From positions 1 to 51,656 of the forward strand of contig JAFQNF010000014.1 in NCBI GenBank assembly GCA_017396025.1: a stretch of 51,656 bases of DNA, given 5' to 3'. Shown piece after piece: positions 25,399 to 35,900 of the stretch. The stretch comes from a bacterium. Its GTDB lineage: Bacteria > Cyanobacteriota > Vampirovibrionia > Gastranaerophilales > Gastranaerophilaceae. The notes below the pieces were generated by a model. That model did not search any database and was not told where the DNA came from. It worked only from the letters and a program-made list of their open reading frames with translations. Positions within the stretch are counted from its first letter, which is position 1. Each line of letters starts with the position of its first letter. Made by a program: the position numbers and the translations under genes.

Positions 25399-26154
25399 AT
25401 GATAGTTAATAGTATAAATTTAAATTCAGTTAATCAAAACAATAATATTAAAAGACAATCTAATATAAATATGTATACACAAAGTAGCGATTGCGTTTCC
25501 TTTTCTGGTGCTAAAAAAGCAGATAAGGCACCTATTCCATATAGGCTTCAATCAAAACTTCAAGATGATTTCCATATTACAGGTCGTCAAGTTCGAATAA
25601 GAGATTTTCTTGAAAAACAAAGTCAAGGTTTATCAAATGAAGAAATTGCAAAAGCGACATTTCCAACAACTTTTGAATCTGGTTCAGAAGAAGAAAAAGC
25701 TGAAGTTTTAGCTTATACACAAAATATGCAAAAGAAAATTGATGAACTAGATGCTTCTTTTAAAAAAGTAATTCCGTCGTTATTTCCTAAAACATACTAT
25801 AGAGGCATTGTTGATAGTTCTTCAAATAGAGCATTAGAGGTGATTAAAGAAGCGAAAGTTGGCGATGTAATTAATCCTGATTTGGGCTACCCATTTATGG
25901 CATCAAAGCTGGAATATGCAGAAGGATTTTCTCAATATACAGATGGTTCATCTGATCCTGAAACTTGTGCCGTTATGATTATTAAAACACCAGCAGGTAC
26001 CCCAATTTCTCGTGATATTAGTTTTAATATGTTTTCAGGTGACAGCAATGCAGTTCTTGCTAGGGGAGCAAATTTCGAAGTCCTAGATAAGAAAATAGAA
26101 AATAACAAAACATATATTACACTTCAATATCTGAATTGTGCCCTAGATGAGTAG
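25399..26154 (+). CDS. ADP-ribosyltransferase-like protein with N-terminal FSGA motif
   Basis: 251 residues. After a disordered, Asn/Ser-rich leader with VSFSGA (33-38), residues about 60-250 follow the R-S-E ADP-ribosyltransferase layout: YYRG (R135), PFMASK (166-170, in place of the STS motif) followed by a helix, and a final block SNAVLARGANFEVL (216-229) where toxins have ExE-x-L-x-x-G. The glutamates expected there are not visible; Ala and Asn occupy the positions. The enzyme may be inactive, use another residue, or my alignment may be off. A GGA-containing ribosome site precedes the ATG. It resembles an effector or toxin more than a housekeeping enzyme, but secretion is inference. Confidence 0.6.
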   Translation: MIVNSINLNSVNQNNNIKRQSNINMYTQSSDCVSFSGAKKADKAPIPYRLQSKLQDDFHITGRQVRIRDFLEKQSQGLSNEEIAKATFPTTFESGSEEEKAEVLAYTQNMQKKIDELDASFKKVIPSLFPKTYYRGIVDSSSNRALEVIKEAKVGDVINPDLGYPFMASKLEYAEGFSQYTDGSSDPETCAVMIIKTPAGTPISRDISFNMFSGDSNAVLARGANFEVLDKKIENNKTYITLQYLNCALDE

Positions 26155-26242
26155 TTGTTGTTTCGTTACAATCTAGCAAAAAATTCTTGTTTCGTTTTTT
26201 ATAATCTTGTAAAATTTACCTAAGTGGAATTAGGGGTGTGAG

Positions 26243-28156
26243 ATGGAAAATAAACAAGTAGAAAAAGTAGTGTGTTATAACGGAATGAATTCTCTTTCTG
26301 AAGTATTAGAAAATTGTATGGAGAGGTTTTCTGAGTATCACGCTATTACAGATAAATACAATAATGTATTTATGACTTATGGTGAACTTAGAAAAACTAT
26401 GAACCTTTTTGCAACAGGCTTACAAGCTTTAGGTATTAAAAAAGGTGACAAGGTTGGTCTGTTTGCTGAAAGTAATGGTATGTGGATGGCTACTTCAATG
26501 GCAATTTTAAAATGTGGTGCTGTTGATGTACTTCGTGGTTCTAATGCTCCAATTGAAGAATTAGAATACATTACAGCTCATTCTGATTGCAAAGGTTTAG
26601 TCCTTCGTGATGAAAAATTGTATTACGCATTGAAGCCTTTCCTTGAAAAATTTAAGTTAGATTTTGTTATTGTTACATATGTGAAAAATACCCTAGATGC
26701 AAAAAATGTTAAAGCTAAGGTATATTCATATGGCGACATTTTAAAACTAGGAGAAGAAAATACATTTAAACCTGTTAAAATGAAAAGAAGTGATGATTGT
26801 ACTATTCTTTATACTTCTGGTACAACAGGAAATCCAAAGGGTGTTTTATTAAGCCACGAAAATTCAATTTATCAATTAGAAGTTGTGCATGATGGTTTCC
26901 AATCACAGCCAGGTGAAAAAACACTTCAAGTTTTACCTATTTGGCATTCATATGAAAGAATAGCACAATGTTATTACGCTTCTCGTGGTTGCAATATGCA
27001 TTATACAACATTAGCAGGTTTAAAAAATGATTTGGCAACTTATGATATTGATACATTTATGTCTGTTCCTCGTATTTGGGAAGCAATTAGGCTTGGTGTT
27101 TATCAAAAATTAAAACAAGCATCGCCAGCTATGTATAATATTTTTGACTTTGCTGTTAAAACTTCTATTTCATATAAAATTCATAAAATGTATGGGGAAA
27201 GAAGAATTACAAACAAATGGAATTATCATTTCTGGTCAACAGTTTATCATAGAGTAGTTCGTTCATTTATTAAGCCTTTACACATATTATTCTATAACAC
27301 TTTATACAAAAAAATTAAAAAGGCAGTTGGTCTTGATAAAATTAGGGCTTCTATTTCTGGTGGTGGCGCTTTATCAATGCAAGATGAACTTTTCTATGAT
27401 GCAATTGGTGTTAATTTAAGAATTGGTTATGGTTTAACTGAAACAGCACCTGTATTAACATTGAGAAATGTTGGTGATAAAAATTTCTTGGGTTGTGCTG
27501 GTTCACCTATTGCAGGTACAGATTTAAAAGTAGTTGATCCAAAAACATTTAAGCCACTACCTACATTCTCGAAAGGTCTTGTAATTGTAAAAGGACCGCA
27601 AATAATGAAGGGGTATTACAAAGACCCAGAAGCTACTAAAAAAGTAATGACAGAAGATGGCTACTTTATTACAGGTGACTTAGGCTGGTTAACAAGGGAT
27701 AATAATTTAGTTTTAGTTGGAAGATTAAAAGAAACTATTGTTTTATCTAGTGGTGAAAATGTTGAGCCTGTGCCAATCGAAGAAGCTATTTTGTTAAGTC
27801 CATATATCGACCAAATTGTTCTTGTTGGACAAGATAAAAGCGGTATTGGCGCTTTAGTTGTTCCATCTAAAGAAGCACTTGAAAAATGTGGAATTAATAT
27901 GAAAAATATTCAAAGCTTTAAAAATAGCAGAAATACTTTAAATCATTCAGAGTTAGACGCTTTAATCAAAAGTGAAATTAATACGCACATTGAAAATAAA
28001 CCAAATTTAAGAGCGTTTGAAAAAGTAAAATCATTCTCTGTTTTAGATGAAGGATTTAGTGTGGATAATGGTTTGATGAGTGCAACTCAAAAAGTAAAAC
28101 GAAATAAGGTCTTTGAAAAATACGAAGAAGTTATCGGCAGTATGTATAGCAAATAA
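26243..28156 (+). CDS. Long-chain fatty acid-CoA ligase (AMP-forming)
   Basis: 637 residues, the long-chain (FadD15/FAA-like) branch. Motif I YTSGTTGNPKG lies at 190-200, followed by PIWHSYERIAQ; the adenylation motif GYGLTETAPV and the hinge region TGDLGWLTRDN with VGRLKETIVLSSGENVEP follow the family. It activates fatty acids to acyl-CoA (or acyl-ACP) at the membrane. GGGGTGTGAG precedes the ATG, and TATAAT at 26200-26205 may be its -10 box. A strong bidirectional terminator begins at its stop codon. It could use fatty acid released by the thioesterase and patatin nearby. Confidence 0.9.
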   Translation: MENKQVEKVVCYNGMNSLSEVLENCMERFSEYHAITDKYNNVFMTYGELRKTMNLFATGLQALGIKKGDKVGLFAESNGMWMATSMAILKCGAVDVLRGSNAPIEELEYITAHSDCKGLVLRDEKLYYALKPFLEKFKLDFVIVTYVKNTLDAKNVKAKVYSYGDILKLGEENTFKPVKMKRSDDCTILYTSGTTGNPKGVLLSHENSIYQLEVVHDGFQSQPGEKTLQVLPIWHSYERIAQCYYASRGCNMHYTTLAGLKNDLATYDIDTFMSVPRIWEAIRLGVYQKLKQASPAMYNIFDFAVKTSISYKIHKMYGERRITNKWNYHFWSTVYHRVVRSFIKPLHILFYNTLYKKIKKAVGLDKIRASISGGGALSMQDELFYDAIGVNLRIGYGLTETAPVLTLRNVGDKNFLGCAGSPIAGTDLKVVDPKTFKPLPTFSKGLVIVKGPQIMKGYYKDPEATKKVMTEDGYFITGDLGWLTRDNNLVLVGRLKETIVLSSGENVEPVPIEEAILLSPYIDQIVLVGQDKSGIGALVVPSKEALEKCGINMKNIQSFKNSRNTLNHSELDALIKSEINTHIENKPNLRAFEKVKSFSVLDEGFSVDNGLMSATQKVKRNKVFEKYEEVIGSMYSK

Positions 28157-28184
28157 AAAGAGGGGCAAATAAGCCCTTCTTTTT
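28155..28184. terminator. Bidirectional terminator
   Basis: AAAAAGAGGGGC (28155-28166, overlapping the acyl-CoA ligase stop codon) pairs, with one G-T, with GCCCTTCTTTTT (28173-28184). T-runs occur on both strands, so it ends the ligase (plus) and the small membrane protein (minus). Confidence 0.8.
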
Positions 28185-28311
28185 ATTCGTAGCAGTAAAT
28201 ATTTTTGAAACTTTTAATCATTAGTGTGAATAATCCTCCTAGTAGAATAAAATATTTTCCAAATAATAAAATAGATAGTAATAAAATTAATAGTTTAATT
28301 AATCCTGTCAT
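28183..28311 (-). CDS. Small membrane protein, 42 residues
   Basis: ATG at 28311, TAA at 28183. The reading begins MTGLIKLLILLLSILLFGKY, continues with a second hydrophobic stretch (FILLGGLFTLMI) and ends in a short polar tail KSFKNIYCYE. AAAGGA lies about eight bases before the ATG, and the stop codon touches the bidirectional terminator, so the unit has a ribosome site, a coding frame and an end. No family recognised; size and layout resemble small membrane regulators or type I toxin-like peptides. Too short for most gene finders. Confidence 0.5.
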   Translation of the reverse strand: MTGLIKLLILLLSILLFGKYFILLGGLFTLMIKSFKNIYCYE

Positions 28312-28398
28312 ATTCTTTTTCCTTTCGATTTAATCTTAAAATCTTCTAACGACAAAATTGGACGTATGTGATAAAATTGATTTTAAAGTGAGGGAGTT

Positions 28399-29364
28399 AT
28401 GGCAGAGAATAAACCTAGATATTCAAGAGTTTCAGATATTTTAGACTTGGCGATTTTTATGTCGTCAAAAATACAAGGGGTTACTATTAACGAAATCGCA
28501 GAACGCTACAATGTTTCGCGTAGAACAGCAGAACGTATGCGAGATAGCTTAACTTGTATTTTCCCATCTGTTGATGAAATAGAAACAAAAGATACTCAAA
28601 AACATTGGGGTTTTATTAATTATTCAATAAGTCATTTGATTTCTTTTACTCCAAAGGAAATAGGTAATATTGAACAGTTCCAACGCCGTACTACAAACAA
28701 AGAAATGAAGGTTGAACTTGCTAGAACTGTTGAAAAAATAAAATCTTTAAATAGAAAAAATATGGATATTGTTGAAAATAATATTGATTTGTATTTGCAA
28801 ACAGAAGGTTATGCTGTTCGTCAGACTCCTCAGTACAAAATTGATTTGGGTGTAATTGATGTTATTCGTGAGTCTTTGCAACATTCAAAAATGGTAAAAG
28901 GTATTTATCATAATAAAGAAAGATTGCTTGAGCCTTTAGGTTTGATTTATGGTGAAAAAATTTATCTTGTTGCAAGAGAAAAAGCAAAAGGAAATGAAAT
29001 TTATAATTATCTATTGCATAAGTTTGATGAATTAAAATTAACCGATAAAACATTTGAAAAAGGTGATTTTAATTTGCAAGAATATACTAATATTTCTTTT
29101 GGAGTCTATCACGGAGAAGTGTTAGATGTTAAGCTTTCATTCTCAAAGGAATTAGCGCAAGATGCAAGTCAATATAATTTCCATCCAACACAAAAAATAA
29201 AAGAAGAAAAAGACGGAAGTATAACCGTCTCTTTCAAAGCCAGTGGAAGCAAGGAAATTATGTGGCACGTATTCAAGTGGGGAGCGAACTGCCGTATCCT
29301 TGCTCCAAAAGCACTTAAGGAAGAGTACAAGCAGTACTTGGAAGAATGTTTGAAAAATAATTAA
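28399..29364 (+). CDS. WYL-domain transcriptional regulator
   Basis: 321 residues. Residues about 8-55 form a helix-turn-helix of the DeoR/HTH_11 type (VTINEIAERYNVSRRTAERMRD), followed by a linker and, from about 140, a WYL domain and C-terminal extension (LLEPLGLIYGEKIYLVAREK, then the beta-rich EVLDVKLSFSKELAQ). WYL proteins bind nucleotide or nucleic-acid ligands and often control defence, DNA-damage or stress genes. GAGGGAG precedes the ATG. CGACAAAATTGGAC occurs just upstream (28350-28363) and again just after the gene (29395-29408), which may be binding sites. Neighbours do not reveal a target. Confidence 0.87.
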   Translation: MAENKPRYSRVSDILDLAIFMSSKIQGVTINEIAERYNVSRRTAERMRDSLTCIFPSVDEIETKDTQKHWGFINYSISHLISFTPKEIGNIEQFQRRTTNKEMKVELARTVEKIKSLNRKNMDIVENNIDLYLQTEGYAVRQTPQYKIDLGVIDVIRESLQHSKMVKGIYHNKERLLEPLGLIYGEKIYLVAREKAKGNEIYNYLLHKFDELKLTDKTFEKGDFNLQEYTNISFGVYHGEVLDVKLSFSKELAQDASQYNFHPTQKIKEEKDGSITVSFKASGSKEIMWHVFKWGANCRILAPKALKEEYKQYLEECLKNN

Positions 29365-29434
29365 GTTTCATATTATTAATATAAAAAGATGGTGCGACAA
29401 AATTGGACACATTGAAAATAAAAAATATTAAATA

Positions 29435-29464
29435 AAAAAATCACTCCCAAAGGAGTGATTTTTT
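29435..29464. terminator. Bidirectional terminator between the WYL and Na/Pi transporter genes
   Basis: A perfect 13-bp stem AAAAAATCACTCC (29435-29447) / GGAGTGATTTTTT (29452-29464) with a 4-nt loop lies between two convergent genes. Confidence 0.85.
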
Positions 29465-29465
29465 G

Positions 29466-31241
29466 CTATGAATTTGTTTCTTGGAATTTTTTAGGAACTT
29501 TGTATCTAGATTTGTAATCTTTATATCTATTTTTAAATTCCAAATCTTCATCTTTATTTCTATGGTTATATTCGTGTTTGTTGATTGTAATATCGTGAAG
29601 TTGAATTACACCTGTTGCAACGTTTCCACAGTGTGCAGCTATTCTTCTCAAATCGTTTAATAAATCAGAGAAAATAAAGCTTCTTTGTGCATTACATTGG
29701 CCAGCTTGAAGTCTTTGAATATGGTTTTTCTTTGCTCTTTTAACACCTTTTTTAATAACGGCTTCAAGTGGTTCTATTTTTTGAGCTAATTCAAGGTTAT
29801 CTGTTTTATAACACTCAAGCGCCATTTCATAGATTTCTTCAACAGCATTAACGATTGTTTTAATTTCATCAACAGCTTCTTCTGAGAATTTTAATTCTCC
29901 TTCGTTTAGTTTTTTTGCGTATTTAAGAATGTGAGAAGCGTGGTCTCCAATTCTTTCAAAGTCACCAATTGCTAGCATAACTTGAGAAATCTTGTTGTTG
30001 TTTTCTTCTGTTAATTCTTTTCCAGAAAGTTTTAACAAGTATGAATTTAGGTAATCTTCAAAGTTATCAATTGTTGTTTCGTTTTCAACAATTTCATCAG
30101 CTTTTTTAGAATGGAAACTTTTTAACATTTTTGTTGCTGCAATGTAGTTATATTGAACAAGCTCTGCCATTTCAACTGTTTTGTTGAAGGATTCTGATAT
30201 AGCAAGAGCAGGAGTGTTCAATAATCTGTCGTCTAAGAATACTTTTTTGCCAGCATCTTTCTTTGAGTCTGGAACAAGTTTTATTGCTGTTCTTTCTAAG
30301 AATTTAATAAAGTTAAATAACAATATTGCTGTAAGTATATTGTATATTGAGTGAACAACAGCAATACCAGCTGGATTGATGTCTGTATTTACAAAAGAGA
30401 AGTGGAAGACTGCATTTGATAGATAGAATAGTGGTAATAAGACTATTGCTCCGATTGAGTTGAAGATTACGTGTACGACTGCAACTCTTTTTGCATTTGT
30501 ACTTACGCCGATACTAGCTAGTACTGCTGAAATACAAGTACCTAAGTTTTGACCAAGTACGATTGGAATAGCAACGCCCCAAGATACACCGCCAACCATT
30601 GATAATGCTTGAAGAATACCAACAGATGCTGATGAACTTTGGATAATTACCGTTAGAATAACCCCAACAATAAAGCCTAAAAATGGGTTAGAGAAAGCAA
30701 CCATTGTGTTTCTAAAACCTTCATCATTAGCTAATGGGGCCATTGAACTAGACATTAATCCCATACCAAACATTAGGATTGCAAAGCCTATCATTACAGA
30801 ACCAATGCTCTTTTTCTTTGTGCTTTTTGCAGCCATTATCATACATACACCAATGAATGCCAATAATGGAGTGAATGATTCTGGTTTTAACAGTTTTAGC
30901 ACCATAGATGTACCTGCATCAATACCGCTTAAACTTAAGATCCAAGCTGTAATTGTTGTACCAATATTTGTACCAATAATAACGCTAATTGTTTGTGATA
31001 ATTCCATTAGCCCAGAGTTTACAAGACCAATCAACATTACTGTTGTAGCTGATGATGATTGAATAACTGCTGTAATACCTGCACCAAGTAATAAACCTTT
31101 TAATGGGCTAGATGTCATTTTCTTTAACAGCTTTTCAAGTTTGCCACCAGCAATTTTTTCTAAGCCAGATGACATAATTGAAATACCATAAAGGAAAAAC
31201 GCTAAACCACCAATAAGAGTCAATATTGAAAATATATTCAT
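29466..31241 (-). CDS. Na/Pi cotransporter family protein with PhoU-like domain
   Basis: 591 residues. Residues about 1-320 are hydrophobic, with the duplicated QSSSA motif of type II Na/Pi carriers (AVIQSSSATTVM near 59-70 and VIIQSSSASVGIL near 198-210). Residues about 345-570 are a helical PhoU-like cytoplasmic domain (two three-helix units, EIGDFERIGDHASHI-type segment). Such proteins import or leak phosphate with sodium, and the PhoU part may sense metal or phosphate status. It is divergent from the alanine symporter gene. Start at 31241 follows AGAGAAAAG. No Pho-box-like repeat was noticed. Confidence 0.9.
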   Translation of the reverse strand: MNIFSILTLIGGLAFFLYGISIMSSGLEKIAGGKLEKLLKKMTSSPLKGLLLGAGITAVIQSSSATTVMLIGLVNSGLMELSQTISVIIGTNIGTTITAWILSLSGIDAGTSMVLKLLKPESFTPLLAFIGVCMIMAAKSTKKKSIGSVMIGFAILMFGMGLMSSSMAPLANDEGFRNTMVAFSNPFLGFIVGVILTVIIQSSSASVGILQALSMVGGVSWGVAIPIVLGQNLGTCISAVLASIGVSTNAKRVAVVHVIFNSIGAIVLLPLFYLSNAVFHFSFVNTDINPAGIAVVHSIYNILTAILLFNFIKFLERTAIKLVPDSKKDAGKKVFLDDRLLNTPALAISESFNKTVEMAELVQYNYIAATKMLKSFHSKKADEIVENETTIDNFEDYLNSYLLKLSGKELTEENNNKISQVMLAIGDFERIGDHASHILKYAKKLNEGELKFSEEAVDEIKTIVNAVEEIYEMALECYKTDNLELAQKIEPLEAVIKKGVKRAKKNHIQRLQAGQCNAQRSFIFSDLLNDLRRIAAHCGNVATGVIQLHDITINKHEYNHRNKDEDLEFKNRYKDYKSRYKVPKKFQETNS

Positions 31242-31404
31242 ACTTTTCTCTTTCTATTCCTCTATAAAAATCTTCTCACATTTTTAAATATATTAAAAAG
31301 AAAAATCTCTTTATATTATTTATGACAAAATTGATACAAATATTCTTTTTGAATTAAGTTTGTTTTTGCTACAATTATTCTTATTTGAAATTTGGAAAAA
31401 CATA

Positions 31405-32814
31405 ATGTTTGAAACACTTGAAAATGTAATATATCCATTTGTTGTTAAATTTAACGAGTATTTATCTAACTATATTTTAGTTTTTTTACTTGTTGGTATT
31501 GGTGTTTGGTATTCAATAAAAACGAGATTTGTTCAAATTAGATGTTTTGTGGAAGGTTTTCGGAAACTTTTTGGTGGAATTGATTTATTTCATAAACATA
31601 CTAAAGATAGTATGACATCGTTTCAAGCACTAGCGACAGCTATTGCAGCTCAAGTTGGTACAGGAAATATTGTTGGTGCGGCAGGTGCTATATTAATTGG
31701 TGGACCCGGTGCTATTTTTTGGATGTGGGTAATTGCGTTTTTTGGTATGGCAACTATGTATGCAGAAGCTACATTAGCTGTTAAAACCAGAAAAATTGAA
31801 GAATCGGGTGAAATAAAAGGTGGACCAGTTTACTATATTACGACAGCATTTAAAGGTCGTTTTGGCAAATTCTTAGCTGGTTTCTTTGCTGTGGCAATTA
31901 CTTTAGCTCTGGGATTTATGGGATGTATGGTTCAATCTAATTCAATTGCAAACTGTATGAAAACTGCATTTGGTGTCAATCCTTGGGTTATTGGAATTTT
32001 GTTAGTTATTGCCTGTGCATCAATATTTATTGGTGGAATAAAAAGACTTGCAGCAGTTACTGAAAAACTGGTTCCTATTATGGCTGGACTATTTATAGTT
32101 GGTTGCTGCTGTATTTTAATTGCCCGTATCAACTACATCCCAGAAACATTTGCTTTGATTTTTAAATATGCTTTTGCTCCACAAGCAATTTTGGGTGGTG
32201 GATTTTGGGTTGCATTTAAAACTTCTATTAGCCAAGGTGCTAAAAGAGGTTTGTTCTCTAACGAAGCTGGTATGGGGTCAACTCCTCATGCTCACGCGTT
32301 AGCAAATGTTAAAAATCCACATGATCAAGGTGTTATTGCAATGATGGGTGTCTTTATGGATACGTTTGTTATTCTTACATTAAATGCACTTGTTGTTATT
32401 TCAACTTTGTATACTTCTGATGGTGTTTTATCTGCTGGCTATTCTGGTGAAATTGTTAGTGTTTTAAATAAAACTAATTTGGTACAAACTGCATTTGGAA
32501 GTATATTTGGTTCTTCTATTGGTGCTATGTTTGTTGCTATTTGTTTATTATTCTTTGCTTTTTCTACAATTTTAGGATGGAATCTTTTTGGTAAAATCAA
32601 CATAGTCTATTTGTTTGGTAATAAAAATTCCAAATTGGCTAAAATGATTTATACGATTATTGCTCTTATATTTATTTTGGTTGGAACTTTAGTTTCTAGT
32701 GATTTTGTTTGGGAATTAACTGATATGTTTAATAATTTGATGGTAATTCCAAACGTTATTGCACTATTTGCTCTTACAAGTGTTGTTGTTTCTATTTCAA
32801 AGAATACAAATTAA
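31405..32814 (+). CDS. Sodium:alanine symporter (AGCS family)
   Basis: 469 residues from the ATG at 31405, which gives the usual family start MFETLENVIY; the frame is open to 31360 but those 15 residues are unlike the family, and GGAAAAA lies before 31405. About ten to eleven membrane segments. Signatures GTGNIVGAAGAI (near 83-94) and SNEAGMGSTPHAHA (near 290-305) identify the alanine or glycine:cation symporter family. It imports alanine or glycine with Na+ at the inner membrane. It shares a divergent 163-bp promoter region with the Na/Pi carrier, both being sodium-coupled. Confidence 0.92.
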   Translation: MFETLENVIYPFVVKFNEYLSNYILVFLLVGIGVWYSIKTRFVQIRCFVEGFRKLFGGIDLFHKHTKDSMTSFQALATAIAAQVGTGNIVGAAGAILIGGPGAIFWMWVIAFFGMATMYAEATLAVKTRKIEESGEIKGGPVYYITTAFKGRFGKFLAGFFAVAITLALGFMGCMVQSNSIANCMKTAFGVNPWVIGILLVIACASIFIGGIKRLAAVTEKLVPIMAGLFIVGCCCILIARINYIPETFALIFKYAFAPQAILGGGFWVAFKTSISQGAKRGLFSNEAGMGSTPHAHALANVKNPHDQGVIAMMGVFMDTFVILTLNALVVISTLYTSDGVLSAGYSGEIVSVLNKTNLVQTAFGSIFGSSIGAMFVAICLLFFAFSTILGWNLFGKINIVYLFGNKNSKLAKMIYTIIALIFILVGTLVSSDFVWELTDMFNNLMVIPNVIALFALTSVVVSISKNTN

Positions 32815-32816
32815 AA

Positions 32817-32828
32817 TTTGTTAACAAA
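32817..32828. promoter_or_regulatory. 12-bp palindrome upstream of the giant repeat gene
   Basis: TTTGTTAACAAA is perfectly symmetric, 3 bp after the symporter stop codon and 73 bp before the GTG at 32902. It may be an operator; in AT-rich DNA a 12-bp palindrome can also be chance. Confidence 0.25.
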
Positions 32829-32901
32829 AATATTATTTTATTAAAGTTTATTTTATAAAATCCGTTATCTTTTTTATGCATTAGGAATGTAAGGAAAAGT
32901 A

Positions 32902-35900
32902 GTGGAAATTTTTAATAGGATTGATCCTTCTATTCAAAAGGTTTCAAGTATTAATAAAAAACAGAATAAAAAAGAGGTTTCTTTTTCAGGTGCTAATCAA
33001 GTAAGTTCATCAGATGCTGTTGCTAGTATGGCAAAGGCAAAAATTATACTTGATAATGTTTATTCAAAACCTATTCCTTATGAAACAAAATTGAAAATGC
33101 TTCAAGAAAGAGAAATACAGGAAAAAGATAATGGAGTGTTTCTTTCTACTGATGATGAAACATTTACAGAAATGATGGGATATGTTGACGCAGGATTAAC
33201 AGTTGAAGATATTAATTCTGTTTATAATAATTTTTGGAATCGAGAGCAAAATCAAAAAGCAGCAGAACTTTCGAAATTTAATATTCCATATAAATTTGCA
33301 AGAGATTTATTTGGATATTCAAGTGTTAGTGATGAAAGAATTGAATTTTTAAAAAAAGCAAAATTCGATTTTTCACCAAAACGAACTCACTTTAAACTCG
33401 ATGAATACTCTTTAAAAAGAGTTTTACGTGATGATAATGAATTTGAAAAATTTAATTCAATGTATAAACGTGGATTAGATCCAAATCTTGCTTTATATTC
33501 TATGCGTTTAAACGATAGAGAATATGTAGGTTTAAACAAAGCATTAGAAGAAAATAAAACACTGAGTAATTCTGCAACAGCTGCATATTATATGGGTTCT
33601 GTTTCTCCAGAAGATACCAAAAAAATTCAAGAACTAGCTAAAAAACACAAGTTAGATGCGAATGATTATGATTTTTGGTTGCCTATTTCAAAAGTTAGAG
33701 ATTTAGAAAGAACAGGAAAACTTATTGAGTTAGGAGTTCCATTAGACTGTCTTCACAATCACATTATTTTGGAAGATTCTCAAGTTAAGGATGCATTAGA
33801 ACAAGCTAAACTGCATAATATTCCTGTTTCAACTTCAATTGATGTGTATCAACGAACGATTGATAAAGAAGAAAAAAGAAATGTAGCTTATTCTCTATTA
33901 GATAGAGAAGAAAATGTAGCTCAATATGCTATCCCCTTAGCTCAACTTGATAATCCTGTTGTAGCACAAAAAGCTGCAGAATATATGGAAAGAGGACTTG
34001 AGTATTATAGTGCTGTAAATTTAGCTAGTTTAGATAAAACTGAAGAAGAAAAAGAAAAAATTATTTCTTTATTGCCAATTTTTAAAGATATATCACAAAC
34101 GCAAACTTTTATTGAGTCTGACTTATCTGAAGAAGATTCTGCTAAAGTTTTAGAATTAGCAAAACGAGGTGCAAATCTTTATTTGGCTAAATTCTGTTTG
34201 CAAACACCAAGTTGTTATGAAAAGGCAAAAAATATTATTGATTCTAATCCTGAAATATCTTTAGAAGGTATTTATGGTGGATGGGAACCAGATACATTGA
34301 AACATTTAGATTTGCTTTCTATAGGTGTTCCTAGCTCTGATATTTCATTCTTTGATTATTCTGCAACGCCAGAAGATGTTGAGCTTTTAAAAAGTGGTGT
34401 TAAATACTCAGAATTAAAAAAATTAAAAGAATACGAAAAAAATGGTACGGATGTTTCTGCTCTTATTCCTTTCTTACAAAAAGGTGCTTTGTTAAGTACT
34501 GCATCTGATCTTTACTATAGTAAATTACCATCAAGTGATATTCCTGTTGATATTGTGATGCAAAATATAATTCCTGAATTAGAAGGTGAAAATGCCGACA
34601 AAATTATGGTAATGGCAAAACTTCAACATGAACGAGGTGATGATTGGATAACTCCTGAAGAAAAAGAAACTTTAGTTTCTTTTCTTGCAGAATTAAATAA
34701 TGTAAGAAACGTTTCCAAGTTTGTTGATTTAGGTTTTATCAATGAAAAAGCTCTTGAAAATTTTAAAGAATTAAAAAAACGAGGTGCAACCGTAGATAAT
34801 TCTGATACTGCAGTAGTCTTGTCACAATTGGATTATAAAGATTCAGCTCAATTTGATAGAGTGTCAGAAATGATAAAAAGGAATGTGCCTTTAGAAAAAA
34901 TATTATTTTCAATGTCTGATGATAAGTCATTTATAGATGCAGTCAAGTCTTCCAATAAAAATGAATATCGCAGCAACAATATTACGTTGTATTCTCACTT
35001 GATGAAATTCTATAATGCCGGACTGAGTTATGAAGATTTAAGTACACTTTCTAAAGAATGTTCTTATTTAAGTGATGAAGAGTTTAATTGCATTAATGAA
35101 TATTTAGAGAAAGGGCATACGCTTAAAGATGCTATAAAAATATCTACATATAATGCTTATATGCCTGATAGTTATATAGACCCAGAAATTGATTATGAAA
35201 AAACTGCTGAACGTAGAGAGTTTTATTCTAAGTACATTTTAAAAGGCTGTTCTTATGATTATTTAACTAGTATTTCTTATTCAGAAGAAAAAATGAAAAA
35301 ATTTGTTTCCTTGGTTGAAGAAGGCTTTGAAGCTTCAATTGCGCAAAAAATTGTTACTTGCGGTATAAGCCCTAATAATAAGAAAAAGATTGAACGAATA
35401 AAAGAACTTGAAAATTCTACGATAAAAGAAGATTTGAAAAAGATTGCTGGTAATCCAAATCTTTACCCAATGATTGATAAGTTATACGACTTTAATAATT
35501 ATTCTGTTAGTGCATTTTCAAATCTTGTTAACTCAGATGTTTCTCTTAAAGATTTGTTTGCGAGTGGAAAGACATTTATAAAGTCTCCATTAAAACAGGC
35601 TATGAAAAGACCAAATTTATATTTGGCAGATATTCCTTTAGAACATACAGAAAAAGTAAACGGACAGTATCCTACACTTCCGCCTGATGTATTAGCATCT
35701 TATCAAGATAGAATGATTGGGTTCTTTAAGGTGCATATGGGACCTATATCAAGAATGCTTAAATACCTAGATGTTGATACTTTTAATCAAATGATGGATA
35801 AACGAACTTCTATTTTCTCTGATGAATTGTGTTTATTAGATAAAATGGATGATAAGCACTATGAGCTTGTTTCTAAACTTACAAAATGTCGAAAAGAGGA

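Noticed and set aside
31360..31404. Extended N-terminus for the alanine symporter
   Set aside because: The extra 15 residues do not fit the family start, and the putative promoter region would be inside the gene.
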